The position numbers and the translations under genes are program-made. Positions 1 through 8,234 of a stretch of 30,100 nt of DNA are shown here, piece after piece. Origin of the DNA: Porticoccus sp033791605. Lineage in GTDB: Bacteria; Pseudomonadota; Gammaproteobacteria; Pseudomonadales; Porticoccaceae. Positions within the stretch are counted from its first letter, which is position 1. Each line of letters starts with the position of its first letter. The stretch is taken from NCBI GenBank assembly GCA_033791605.1, contig JASJGJ010000150.1:1-30100 (forward strand), read 5' to 3'. The notes beneath the pieces are model-generated. The model saw only the letters and a program-made list of their open reading frames with translations. It searched no databases and was not told the DNA's origin.

Positions 1-1296
1 GCCGTTCAGGAGCGAGCTATCCCTCCGGCTCTCGCTGGCAAAGACCTGATGGTATCAGCACAAACAGGCAGTGGTAAAACCGCCGCTTTTCTATTACCCA
101 TATTACAGCGCATGCTGACGTTAGATTCACCTAAGAGCGGAACACGGGTATTGATACTGCTGCCCACTCGAGAGCTGGCGCTACAAACCCAAAAGCACTT
201 TGAGCAATTAGCCGCGTTTAGCTATATCAAATCTGGCTTAATTATCGGGGGAGAGGCTTTTAAACATCAGATAGCAACACTCAGAAAAAACCCAGAAGTA
301 TTGATTGCCACACCCGGTCGATTAGTTGAACATTTGGAAAGAGGCACGCCTGATTTTAGTGATCTGGAAATACTGGTATTGGATGAAGCGGACCGCATGC
401 TCGATATGGGTTTCGCCATTGATATGCATACCATTGCTGAAAGCTGTAATAAGCAGCGACAAAACCTATTATTTTCAGCCACACTCAATCACAAAGAATT
501 GGGGCGAATAAAAGCCACTTTTAAAAACCCAGAATTTATTGAGGTAGATTCACACCGGCAACAGCATCGACAAATCACCCAGCAGCTCATATTGGCAGAT
601 GATAAAAAACACAAAGAAGCATTAGTCGCTGCACTCCTCGCTGAGGAAAATACACATAAAGTCTTTATTTTTTGCAAGACACGCTTACAGTGCGAACAAT
701 TAAGCAACGTTTTAAAATACAAAAAATTTAAAGTGGGCTGTATCCATGGAGAAATCCCACAAAGTGACCGAAAATACATCATGAACCAGTTTCGGCAAGA
801 TAGCATAGAAGTACTCGTTGCCACCGACCTCGCCGCTCGCGGGCTGGATATCAACGATGTAGATCTAGTAATCAACTTTAGTATTGCGCAATCTGGCGAT
901 GACCATATACACCGTATTGGCCGGACTGGTCGTGCAGGAAAAGAAGGAAAAGCCATTACCATTATTGATTCCAACGAATGGAATCAGATGTCCAGTATCG
1001 AGCGTTATTTAAAAATACGGTTTGAACATCGAGTCATTCAAGGCTTAAAAGCCAAATACAGCGGCCCTAAAAATGTCAAGAAGTCTGGCAAAGCCGCAGG
1101 TACAAAAAAGAAAAAAAATGACGATAAAAAAGTAGGGCCTAAAAAAACTGGTGCTAAAAAATTGACCCAGAAAAAAATGGATCATAAAAAAACGAACCAG
1201 AAAAAAACCAACACAGCAAAACCCAACCGGCCCAAAGAGAATGACAGACAAACAGGATCAGGTGATGGCTTTGATGTATTGATAAAAAGAAAGTAG
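1..1296 (+). CDS. DEAD-box ATP-dependent RNA helicase (5' truncated by window edge)
   Basis: ATP-dependent RNA helicase, cytoplasmic, likely acting in ribosome assembly or RNA decay. The frame is open from base 1, where the end of a Q motif (AVQERAIP) is readable, so the start lies upstream of the window. Motifs in order: I AQTGSGKT, Ia PTRELALQ, Ib TPGRL, II DEAD, III SAT, IV/V region ending ATDLAARGLD, and VI HRIGRTGRAG. All catalytic residues look intact. The C-terminal ~75 residues form a Lys-rich tail typical of SrmB/RhlE-like RNA-binding extensions and include five tandem xxKK(T/L/M) pentapeptides. SrmB-like is my best guess, but DEAD-box subfamilies cannot be separated by eye. A hairpin at 1384-1420 probably ends the transcript. 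Confidence 0.93.
   Translation, partial: AVQERAIPPALAGKDLMVSAQTGSGKTAAFLLPILQRMLTLDSPKSGTRVLILLPTRELALQTQKHFEQLAAFSYIKSGLIIGGEAFKHQIATLRKNPEVLIATPGRLVEHLERGTPDFSDLEILVLDEADRMLDMGFAIDMHTIAESCNKQRQNLLFSATLNHKELGRIKATFKNPEFIEVDSHRQQHRQITQQLILADDKKHKEALVAALLAEENTHKVFIFCKTRLQCEQLSNVLKYKKFKVGCIHGEIPQSDRKYIMNQFRQDSIEVLVATDLAARGLDINDVDLVINFSIAQSGDDHIHRIGRTGRAGKEGKAITIIDSNEWNQMSSIERYLKIRFEHRVIQGLKAKYSGPKNVKKSGKAAGTKKKKNDDKKVGPKKTGAKKLTQKKMDHKKTNQKKTNTAKPNRPKENDRQTGSGDGFDVLIKRK
1135..1209 (+). repeat. 15-bp in-frame repeat encoding five xxKK(T/L/M) pentapeptides
   Basis: Inside the helicase tail, five consecutive 15-bp units encode GPKKT, GAKKL, TQKKM, DHKKT and NQKKT. Each unit has an AAA-AAA core. 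The first two positions vary while the KK pair is fixed, suggesting expansion by slippage followed by divergence. The basic repeats probably bind RNA non-specifically (inference). Confidence 0.75.
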
Positions 1297-1383
1297 CAGA
1301 TTCGTCTATAGAATTTCAATGCCACTTTTGCTCCGTTTAATAATTTCGAAACAATAAATAGCCAACACAAGCGTGAGTTTGAC

Positions 1384-1427
1384 GAGTCCAATCAGCGAGG
1401 TCGCATCTCTGACTGGACTCTTTATAG
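1384..1427 (+). terminator. Hairpin terminator candidate after the DEAD-box gene
   Basis: GAGTCCA (1384-1390) pairs with TGGACTC (1414-1420). After one A/C mismatch, TCAG (1392-1395) pairs with CTGA (1409-1412), leaving a 13-nt loop. TTTATAG follows, so the U-tract is weak. It lies between convergent genes, which fits a terminator for the helicase. Confidence 0.45.
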
Positions 1428-1459
1428 CTATGATAACCGAGGATTTTTAAATGTAAGTC

Positions 1460-1744
1460 CTAGGCTATAAGAGAAACACCTTCTACTTGCGACACAGACT
1501 TGGCCTCTGTTCGCTCAATCATTTTAACAATTGCTGACTGAATAACCTCATCTTCTCGAACATCACTTTTACTTGAAAACCTTTCCTCCATAGGCTTTTC
1601 ACCCTCCTCCAAAATAAAGGTCACCAGCACTTCACTCGCATGGTTAGCAGTTCCACCATAATACTCTAGGGTGATTTTTGGATAACCTTGAAAGCCCATT
1701 TTAATTTTCTTTGCTATACGTTTTTTCGATTTTTCTAAATTCAT
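1460..1744 (-). CDS. Small conserved hypothetical protein (94 aa)
   Basis: I do not recognise a named domain. The protein is soluble and charged, with no signal peptide or membrane segment: a basic N-terminus (MNLEKSKKRIAKKIKMGF), a central beta-rich stretch (ITLEYYGG, EVLVTFILEEGE), then an acidic helical part (REDEVIQSAIVKMIE). The composition and the FILEEGEKPMEER segment look like a real, conserved gammaproteobacterial protein rather than a chance reading frame. The start is ATG at 1744. It stands alone, convergent with the upstream helicase and 164 bp downstream of the DedA-like gene on the same strand. Confidence 0.7.
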   Translation of the reverse strand: MNLEKSKKRIAKKIKMGFQGYPKITLEYYGGTANHASEVLVTFILEEGEKPMEERFSSKSDVREDEVIQSAIVKMIERTEAKSVSQVEGVSLIA

Positions 1745-1908
1745 CTCTAGTTCTCATGAAAAGTATAATGCCTCAACAATGCAAGCGAGACTCATGCTAT
1801 CAACCAAATTTTTCTCGTATTTCTAATACCAAAAACACCACACTAATGCCATAAAAAATATCTGACAACAACGAACGTCATTCATAAAATCGTGAAGTAT
1901 ATGCTGGC

Positions 1909-2349
1909 TCAATTGACCTGTAATGTTAAATAACTAACGACGATATAGCGAAGTAGTTTTCCAACAGCAACCAAAACAACAAACCAAAATAGACGAATTC
2001 TCAAAATGCCTGCTATAACAGTTAACGGATCACCAATGATCGGAACCCAGGCAAAACATAGAGAGAAAATTCCATATTTTGTGAAACGCTTTTCTGCTCG
2101 AACAAACTCATTTTCTGACAGCTTCAACCACTTTTTTATCACCTCCAAGCTAGCCCAATAACCCAAGGCATAATTCGTCAATGAGCCCAAAACATTTCCC
2201 GTTGTTGCAATAATAACTAATGCGGTCGGTGATAAACCTTTCATCAACAAAGCACCCAGAACAATTTCTGAGCTTAAAGGTAGAATTGTCGCCGCCAGAA
2301 ATGCTGAAACAAAAAGGCCGAGATAGCCGAGCTCAGTAAAATAATCCAT
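1909..2349 (-). CDS. DedA-family (YqaA-type) inner-membrane protein
   Basis: A small polytopic inner-membrane protein of the SNARE-associated/DedA superfamily, YqaA branch. Some DedA-superfamily members are proposed lipid scramblases or transporters; the role of YqaA is not established. Visible features are an N-terminal hydrophobic hairpin (LGLFVSAFLAATILP), the conserved GNVLGSLTNYALGYW segment, the F/Y-K-Y-G motif (RFTKYGIFSLCFAWVPIIGDPLTVIAG) and a C-terminal membrane helix (FWFVVLVAVGKLLRYIVV). At 146 aa it is the usual length for YqaA. The start is ATG at 2349 with only a weak ribosome-binding site. It is separated from pntB by the pntAB terminator, so it is probably its own transcription unit. 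Confidence 0.85.
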   Translation of the reverse strand: MDYFTELGYLGLFVSAFLAATILPLSSEIVLGALLMKGLSPTALVIIATTGNVLGSLTNYALGYWASLEVIKKWLKLSENEFVRAEKRFTKYGIFSLCFAWVPIIGDPLTVIAGILRIRLFWFVVLVAVGKLLRYIVVSYLTLQVN

Positions 2350-2578
2350 TGTCTTGATGCTCTACATTTGTATATCTCACAAACTCGATAACAATGTTAA
2401 TGACTCATTCCCCGTCCATCCCAAGGCAAACTAGATAATTTATCTTTTAGTCTATTGCTATTGTAAGAAATAAAAGTGAAAAAATATGACGTATCAACAT
2501 ACAATATCATTCAAAGAAACATTTGAACGTATCTCAGGGAATAGAGACGTAGAAAATGAAAAACTGGATTAAAAAAGC

Positions 2579-2625
2579 AAAAAACTGCGTCTGCCCATAA
2601 TCGGAAACACCGAACATGGACAGAC
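2579..2625 (-). terminator. Rho-independent terminator of pntAB
   Basis: On the minus strand, just after pntB, GTCTGTCCAT (2616-2625) pairs with ATGGGCAGAC (2589-2598) over ten positions including one G-U. An inner TCGG/CCGA stem continues it. Three bases later there is a run of six Ts (2579-2584), then GC and six more Ts. Confidence 0.75.
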
Positions 2626-2638
2626 TAAATTTGAAAAA

Positions 2639-4045
2639 TTAAGCCGAACGCAGACCGCCGAGCAGCTTATCAACACTGTCCTTCGCATCGCCAAACAACA
2701 TACGGGTATTCTCTTTAAAGAAGAGCGGATTCTCTACACCCGCATAACCTGAGGCCATACCACGCTTGAGCACCACAACCTGACGCGCTTTCCATACTTC
2801 CATTACAGGCATACCGGCAATGGGGCTGTTTGGATCTTCCATAGCTGCCGGATTAACGGTGTCGTTGGCACCTATAACCAAAACCACATCCGTAGTTGGG
2901 AAATCATCATTAATCTCATCCATTTCCAACACAATGTCATAAGGCACTTTGGCTTCCGCCAAAAGTACATTCATGTGCCCAGGTAAACGTCCCGCCACTG
3001 GATGGATACCAAAACGAACCGTCACACCCTTATCCCGAAGCAGTTTGGTGATTTCTCCCACTGCATTTTGGGCTTGCGCTACAGCCATTCCGTAACCAGG
3101 AACAATGATGACCGATGACGAAGAGCTTAACTCTTCGCAGACATCCTCTATAGAAGATTCCTGTACCGTCAGATCTGAATCAACCACAGCACTGGCACCG
3201 CTAGAAGTTTGACCAAAACCACCCAGAATAACACTGATGAACGAACGATTCATTGCTCGACACATAATGTAACTCAAAATGGCACCACTACTACCCACCA
3301 GAGCACCAGTCACAATTAACAGGTCATTACCCAACATAAAGCCAATGGATGCCGCAGCCCAACCGGAATAACTGTTGAGCATGGACACCACCACAGGCAT
3401 ATCTGCACCACCGATGGCCAAAATCAGATGAACGCCCAATACTGAGGCAACCACCGTCATAATAATCAGAGGGAACATACCCCCGGCGGTACTATCCGCC
3501 CCCAAAAACCACGCACCCAACAACAAAGTGAAGCCTAACGCGATCAAATTCATGAGATGACGACCTGGCAGAGTCAAAGCGGAACTGGAAATACGCCCGT
3601 CTAACTTACCGCAAGCAATCAAAGAACCGGTAAAGGTGATCGCACCAATAAAGATGCCAAGAAAAACCTCCACCAGCTTAATGGTGTGCTCTGCACCATG
3701 AGTGACAACCAATGGGTCGAGATAACCTGAAAAGCCAACAAAGACCGCCGCTAAGCCTACAAAACTATGCAGCAAGGCCACAAGCTGTGGCATCTGGGTC
3801 ATTTCTACTCGATTGGCAAGAAACATCCCTACACCAGCACCAATCAGTATCGCAATAACGATGGAGGCAATACCCGCTATTCCCATACTGACACTGGCAA
3901 TAGTAGCGCCCACAGCAATAAGAATTCCGGCTATTCCGTAGAAATTACCACGGCGCGCTGATTCCTGATTGCTTAATCCGCCAAGGCTGAGAATGAATAA
4001 TACACTGGCTACAACATAGGCCACACTAACAAATCCTGTACTCAT
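2639..4045 (-). CDS. pntB: NAD(P) transhydrogenase subunit beta
   Basis: Beta subunit of the proton-translocating nicotinamide nucleotide transhydrogenase, inner membrane. With PntA it uses the proton gradient to drive hydride transfer from NADH to NADP+. The first ~280 residues hold many membrane helices rich in Gly and Ala (domain II). The last ~180 form the soluble NADP(H)-binding domain III, with the GYGMAVAQAQ dinucleotide motif, GRLPGHMNVLLAEAKVPYD, VIGANDTVNPAA and the GYAGVENPLF loop. At 468 aa it is close to the E. coli protein. It begins 11 bp after the pntA stop, so the two are co-transcribed. Confidence 0.97.
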   Translation of the reverse strand: MSTGFVSVAYVVASVLFILSLGGLSNQESARRGNFYGIAGILIAVGATIASVSMGIAGIASIVIAILIGAGVGMFLANRVEMTQMPQLVALLHSFVGLAAVFVGFSGYLDPLVVTHGAEHTIKLVEVFLGIFIGAITFTGSLIACGKLDGRISSSALTLPGRHLMNLIALGFTLLLGAWFLGADSTAGGMFPLIIMTVVASVLGVHLILAIGGADMPVVVSMLNSYSGWAAASIGFMLGNDLLIVTGALVGSSGAILSYIMCRAMNRSFISVILGGFGQTSSGASAVVDSDLTVQESSIEDVCEELSSSSSVIIVPGYGMAVAQAQNAVGEITKLLRDKGVTVRFGIHPVAGRLPGHMNVLLAEAKVPYDIVLEMDEINDDFPTTDVVLVIGANDTVNPAAMEDPNSPIAGMPVMEVWKARQVVVLKRGMASGYAGVENPLFFKENTRMLFGDAKDSVDKLLGGLRSA

Positions 4046-4056
4046 GATCTGGTCTC

Positions 4057-5628
4057 CTATTTGCGGAACATTTTGAGCATACGATGGGTTACCTTGAACC
4101 CACCTGCTATATTTATCGTGGCAATCAACACCGCCACAAAAGATATAATGCCGACACCAGCATTACCCGCCTGAACCAAATGAAGAATGGCTCCAATTAC
4201 AATGATTCCGCTAATCGCATTTGTCACGCTCATGAGAGGGGTATGCAACGATGGCGTCACATTCCATACCACCTGCCAACCTATAAAACAAGCCAGCACA
4301 AAAACGGTGAAATGACTAAGGAAGCTCTCGGGCGCATAACCACCAATGCCAAACAAAACTGCTACTGTTACTGCTAGCAATGCCCCTTTACCCATCCACT
4401 TTTTAGCCCAAGATTCTGGCGGAACCTCACCTGCTGGAGAAGGCTCTTCGGTGCTGGGGGGCGGCACCGCTACCGACACCTCCACCTTGGGTGGTGGCCA
4501 GGTGATTTCACTGTCCTTAACAACGGTAACACCACGTATGACAGTATCTTCCATATTAACTTGGGGCTGCCCGTCTTTTTCTGGGGTCAGATCAGATAAC
4601 AAATGTACTAAATTACTGGAATACAGATCGCTTGATACCTTTGCCATACGGCTAGGCAAATCGGTATAGCCAATCAGAGTAACATCATGATCCACAGCCA
4701 CTTTTCCTGGCACGGTAAGTTCGCAGTTACCACCTCGCTCGGAGGCTAGATCCACTATTACACTGCCCGGTTTCATTGATTGAACCATGGCAGCGGTTAT
4801 CAACTTGGGTGCAGGTCTACCGGGAATAAGCGCAGTAGTAATAATAATGTCTACTTCTTTGGCCTGTTCTGCGAACAGGGCCATTTCTGCCGCGATAAAC
4901 TCATCACTCATCTGCTTGGCATAACCGCCACCTCCACCGCCCTCTTCATCGGGGAAGTCCAACTCAAGAAATTCGGCGCCCATACTTTCTACTTGTTCTT
5001 TCACTTCCAATCGGGTATCAAAGGCGCGGACGATAGCGCCCATACTGTTAGCGGTACCAACAGCAGCCAAACCCGCCACACCAGCACCGATAACCATTAC
5101 CTTAGCCGGTGGCACTTTACCTGCCGCAGTAACCTGGCCAGTAAAGAAACGACCAAAATGATTCGCGGCTTCGATAACGGCTCGGTAACCTGCAATATTA
5201 GCCATCGCACTCAAGGCATCCATTTTCTGTGCACGACTGATACGAGGAAGACTATCAATAGCAAAAACTGTCGCTTTCTTCGCGGCAAACTGATCGAGTA
5301 ATTCAGGGCTTTGGGCAGGCCAAATATAGCTGACAAGATAGGCACCCTCTTTCATCAGGTCGACTTCATGTCGATCCAACTCAGGATGCATCATCGGGGC
5401 ACGTACTTTCAGGATAAAGTCTGACTGTTCCCAAAGGGAAGGAGCATCTACAGAGATAGCAGCGCCTGCCGCCATATAGGCATCATCATCGTAGTGCGCA
5501 GACTCGCCAGCACCAGATTGAATCACCACCTCATAACCAAGCTTGATCAACTTCTGGACAGAGGCTGGGGTCGCTGCGACCCGCCGCTCATCCAGAAAAA
5601 TTTCTTTTGGTATACCTAACTTCATCAT
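4057..5628 (-). CDS. pntA: NAD(P) transhydrogenase subunit alpha
   Basis: Alpha subunit of the proton-translocating transhydrogenase, full-length E. coli type with the C-terminal membrane part fused (523 aa). The N-terminal NAD(H)-binding domain I carries KLGIPKEIFLDERRVAATP, the GAGVAGLAAVGTA Rossmann loop and the mobile-loop region around the six-Gly stretch GGGGGGYAKQMSDEF. A Pro/Glu-rich linker follows (~385-410), then about four membrane helices. An in-frame GTG lies at 5634, but ATG at 5628 is better placed behind GGGGAG. It is first in the pntA-pntB operon, with a 526-bp non-coding region upstream. No canonical promoter was convincing. Confidence 0.96.
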   Translation of the reverse strand: MMKLGIPKEIFLDERRVAATPASVQKLIKLGYEVVIQSGAGESAHYDDDAYMAAGAAISVDAPSLWEQSDFILKVRAPMMHPELDRHEVDLMKEGAYLVSYIWPAQSPELLDQFAAKKATVFAIDSLPRISRAQKMDALSAMANIAGYRAVIEAANHFGRFFTGQVTAAGKVPPAKVMVIGAGVAGLAAVGTANSMGAIVRAFDTRLEVKEQVESMGAEFLELDFPDEEGGGGGGYAKQMSDEFIAAEMALFAEQAKEVDIIITTALIPGRPAPKLITAAMVQSMKPGSVIVDLASERGGNCELTVPGKVAVDHDVTLIGYTDLPSRMAKVSSDLYSSNLVHLLSDLTPEKDGQPQVNMEDTVIRGVTVVKDSEITWPPPKVEVSVAVPPPSTEEPSPAGEVPPESWAKKWMGKGALLAVTVAVLFGIGGYAPESFLSHFTVFVLACFIGWQVVWNVTPSLHTPLMSVTNAISGIIVIGAILHLVQAGNAGVGIISFVAVLIATINIAGGFKVTHRMLKMFRK

Positions 5629-6155
5629 CAGCACTTTCTCCCCCAGTCAAACTTTCTCAAGCCATAAATCTCAGTTAAACCAAACGCGGTTAAAAATACA
5701 GAAGTACCCTTACTGTAATGAGCACTTTCAACCGTAACGACATCAGCTATCAATTAAAACCATTTGATAGTCAAAATACACAAACTGTGTAGCAATCCCC
5801 TATGGATGGATTATTTAGGTCGTCACTACAGACCTAACACCCCCAGCTTGGTCAAAAAAAGCCTCTCCTATCAAGTGCCGTTAAAACAGCCTAATGGTAC
5901 CGGATTAACACCTCGCTCAAGCAAACTACATGAATTATTTTTAATATGAAACTATAAATAAAACTATAAATGAAACCATATTGGACTATTATTATCTTTA
6001 TCGTCTGCCCTGAGCTGATCTTACTTTATAACATAACTTTCAATATGTTACTGACTATTATCAAGGGAATAAGTTTTCTATAAGATCATTTCGCCAGATA
6101 GTTTAGTCGGAGTAACCCATATTTTTTATTCTTATCATTAGCATCTGCATCAATC
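5629..6155. other. Non-coding region upstream of pntA
   Basis: AT-rich, with no convincing gene on either strand. Short open frames here lack ribosome-binding sites and recognisable protein features. It should hold the pntAB promoter (minus strand). A 12-bp direct repeat, AAACTATAAAT(A/G), occurs twice in tandem at 5949-5972. No strong -35/-10 pair or terminator was seen. Confidence 0.6.
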
Positions 6156-6698
6156 TTAATTGTTTACCGGCATGCCCAAATTGTACGCGTCGTTAACAAA
6201 TTTAATAGCGGGAGGAAAACCAGCCTCTGCCGACTGCATGTACCAAGCCTTCCCTATGTCCCTGTCCTCTTTGACACCTAGGCCATTAAAATACAATCCC
6301 CCCAACCCATACATAGCAGCAGAGTAGCCTTTTTTGGCGGCTTCTTCGTACCACTTGGCAGCTTTGGCATAATCCTGGGTGACTAGCTGACCGGTTTGAT
6401 AGAGCACCCCCAAATCAAACATCGATCGTAGATGTCCTAGTTCAGCAGCTTTTTGATAGTACTCAATTGCCTTCTCACTATTTTTTTCTGTTCCCCAACC
6501 TTCTTTATAGAGAAGAGCAAGCCCATATTGAGCCCTAGAATCTCCCTGCTCGGCAAGGGGAAGAAGAATCGAGTAACCTTTCTCAGGGTTGCCATTTCTG
6601 ATGGTATCGTATGCCTCTTTAACAGCATCCCCATAGGCTCCTGCAGAAAAAATAACTACCGCAACCACACTTAAATAAAGCCGTACATATTTCATCAT
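6156..6698 (-). CDS. Exported Sel1-repeat (tetratricopeptide-like) protein
   Basis: A periplasmic helical-repeat protein (180 aa), probably a protein-protein interaction scaffold. After a signal peptide (MMKYVRLYLSVVAVVIFSAGAYG) it has about three to four Sel1-like repeats. Hallmarks are AEQGDSRAQYGLALLY, AAELGHLRSMFDLGVLYQTG, AAKKGYSAAMYGLGGLYFNG and the A-x-x-W-Y pattern. The frame is open to 6743, but ATG at 6698 (or the adjacent one at 6695) is chosen because AAGGAAG lies directly upstream and it puts the signal peptide at the N-terminus. It follows the zinc-ribbon membrane protein gene by about 50 bp, probably in one transcript. The partner is unknown. Confidence 0.85.
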   Translation of the reverse strand: MMKYVRLYLSVVAVVIFSAGAYGDAVKEAYDTIRNGNPEKGYSILLPLAEQGDSRAQYGLALLYKEGWGTEKNSEKAIEYYQKAAELGHLRSMFDLGVLYQTGQLVTQDYAKAAKWYEEAAKKGYSAAMYGLGGLYFNGLGVKEDRDIGKAWYMQSAEAGFPPAIKFVNDAYNLGMPVNN

Positions 6699-6749
6699 GT
6701 CTTCCTTATTACTAATCCATAACAACTTATTAAAATTTGTCATGTTTGC

Positions 6750-7067
6750 TTAAACAATCCCCCCTTCTTTATAAGTCCGCTGACAACTGCTGCAGCGATA
6801 CTCAGGGGTACGACATGGTAAGGTATAATTTTCAGAAAGTTGACCTTTCACGCAGTTAGGACAGTGTAATTTCACACAATAATTCACTACATTCGTCAAA
6901 ACCCAACCCAGCCCAAATGCAACGAAAACACCAACAAATACACCAATTAATTCGGGCAGATATCGCATTATGACGAGAGCTACCGCGCCTGAAAAGAGAT
7001 ATGCAAGTAGCATATACACCATTTTCATACGTTGCTTTAATGCCAAGGTTTCAAATGCTATCGTCAT
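6750..7067 (-). CDS. Small membrane protein with C-terminal zinc ribbon (105 aa)
   Basis: I do not recognise a named family. Residues ~17-60 form two membrane helices (YMLLAYLFSGAVALVIM; LIGVFVGVFVAFGLGWVL). The C-terminal ~35 residues hold CPNC and CSSC pairs about 23 residues apart, as in a zinc ribbon, plus extra cysteines at NYC and LPC. This suggests a membrane-anchored, zinc-stabilised cytoplasmic domain (inference). It probably shares a transcript with the downstream Sel1-repeat gene. The start is ATG at 7067, without a clear ribosome-binding site. Confidence 0.7.
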   Translation of the reverse strand: MTIAFETLALKQRMKMVYMLLAYLFSGAVALVIMRYLPELIGVFVGVFVAFGLGWVLTNVVNYCVKLHCPNCVKGQLSENYTLPCRTPEYRCSSCQRTYKEGGIV

Positions 7068-7181
7068 TTATACTGATTCACTGCGTTTAACCAACACCAT
7101 TTATCTGACTTTAAATTGCTGTAAAAGTGCCCACTGGGAAAGATCACAAGAGCAGAGGGTCTGATATGAGCATTGACTAGG

Positions 7182-8234
7182 TTATCGTAGGCTTTCGTTA
7201 ATGGTATCTAGCGACTTACTACCAGGACAAAGTACAGCCTCATCAAGATCACGCAACGGTTTTTCAACAGAACCAATAATTTCGTGTAAATCCTGACACT
7301 CTGGATCAAGGTACAACAAGCCAGTGAGGATCTCGCCCTTTTCTTTACACCGATGTATGGCTTGTAATGCACTCAGTCGGTCATGAAGGTTAAGGGTTTC
7401 ATCCTTTTTGTAAAGGTTTATGACGGAACCATCATGCAGTGTCACCTGTTGGGTAAATCCAGGCTCATAGTCCGTGATAATTTCCTGCCTAACAGGGATA
7501 AAATCTGTTTTTCCCGTCGCTTCAATATGTTCACGAACAAATTCATAACTTTTGGTAGAGGTTGCTGTGTTATTAAATGTGACGCAGGGAGAAATAACAT
7601 CAATAAAGGCAAAACCAGAATGGCTGATAGCTGCTTTAACCAGAGGGATTAATTGTTCCTTATCGCCAGAAAAACTGCGAGCCACAAATGTAGCGCCCAA
7701 TTCAAGTGCCAGGGTACAAAGGTCAATGGGCTCAAAGGGGTTCGCACTGCCCTTCTTACCTATGGAACCTATATCTGATGTAGCGGAATCTTGCCCTTTA
7801 GTTAGACCATAACAGCCATTATTTTCGACCATGTACAACATATTCAAATTACGGCGAACCACATGCACAAATTGCCCCATTCCAATAGAGGCAGAATCAC
7901 CATCACCGGACACACCAATGTAGATCAACTCTCGATTAGCAAGATTGGCCCCTGTAGCAACTGAGGGCATTCGCCCATGCACCGAATTAAAACCATGGGA
8001 ATTACCTAAAAAATAAGTTGGAGTTTTTGAAGAGCAACCAATTCCCGATATCTTTGCCACTTTATGTGGCTCAACGGACAACTCAAAACAAGCCTGAATA
8101 ATCGCAGCACTAATAGAGTCATGGCCACAACCAGCACAAAGGGTAGAAATTGCCCCTTCATATTGCTTTCTGGTGTAACCCAACTCATTCGTAGGAAGTT
8201 CCGGATGGCGGAACTCAGGACGCTGGTAAGTCAT
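7182..8234 (-). CDS. korB: 2-oxoacid (2-oxoglutarate):ferredoxin oxidoreductase, beta subunit
   Basis: Thiamine-diphosphate and [4Fe-4S] subunit of a 2-oxoacid:ferredoxin oxidoreductase, cytoplasmic. It catalyses CoA-dependent oxidative decarboxylation, most likely 2-oxoglutarate to succinyl-CoA, or the reverse. The TPP site is GDGDSASIGMGQF...ENNGCYGLTKGQ (~110-149). Four cysteines match the single cluster of two-subunit OFORs: C33 and C36 (CAGCGH), C67 (GIGCSS) and C217 (SPCVTFNN). At 350 aa it lacks a fused ferredoxin domain. Its start codon overlaps the korA stop in an ATGA (8231-8234), indicating translational coupling. Substrate assignment rests on family resemblance; pyruvate or branched-chain oxoacids cannot be excluded. 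Confidence 0.93.
   Translation of the reverse strand: MTYQRPEFRHPELPTNELGYTRKQYEGAISTLCAGCGHDSISAAIIQACFELSVEPHKVAKISGIGCSSKTPTYFLGNSHGFNSVHGRMPSVATGANLANRELIYIGVSGDGDSASIGMGQFVHVVRRNLNMLYMVENNGCYGLTKGQDSATSDIGSIGKKGSANPFEPIDLCTLALELGATFVARSFSGDKEQLIPLVKAAISHSGFAFIDVISPCVTFNNTATSTKSYEFVREHIEATGKTDFIPVRQEIITDYEPGFTQQVTLHDGSVINLYKKDETLNLHDRLSALQAIHRCKEKGEILTGLLYLDPECQDLHEIIGSVEKPLRDLDEAVLCPGSKSLDTINESLR

Noticed and set aside
4780..5301. Long (173-codon) open frame opposite pntA
   Set aside because: It lies entirely antisense to a confidently identified pntA, and its translation is low-complexity and His/Thr/Asn-rich, as expected of a shadow frame.
5764..5949. 61-codon open frame in the pntA upstream region
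   Set aside because: It starts at TTG without a ribosome-binding site and its protein has no recognisable feature; it is more likely chance in a non-coding region.
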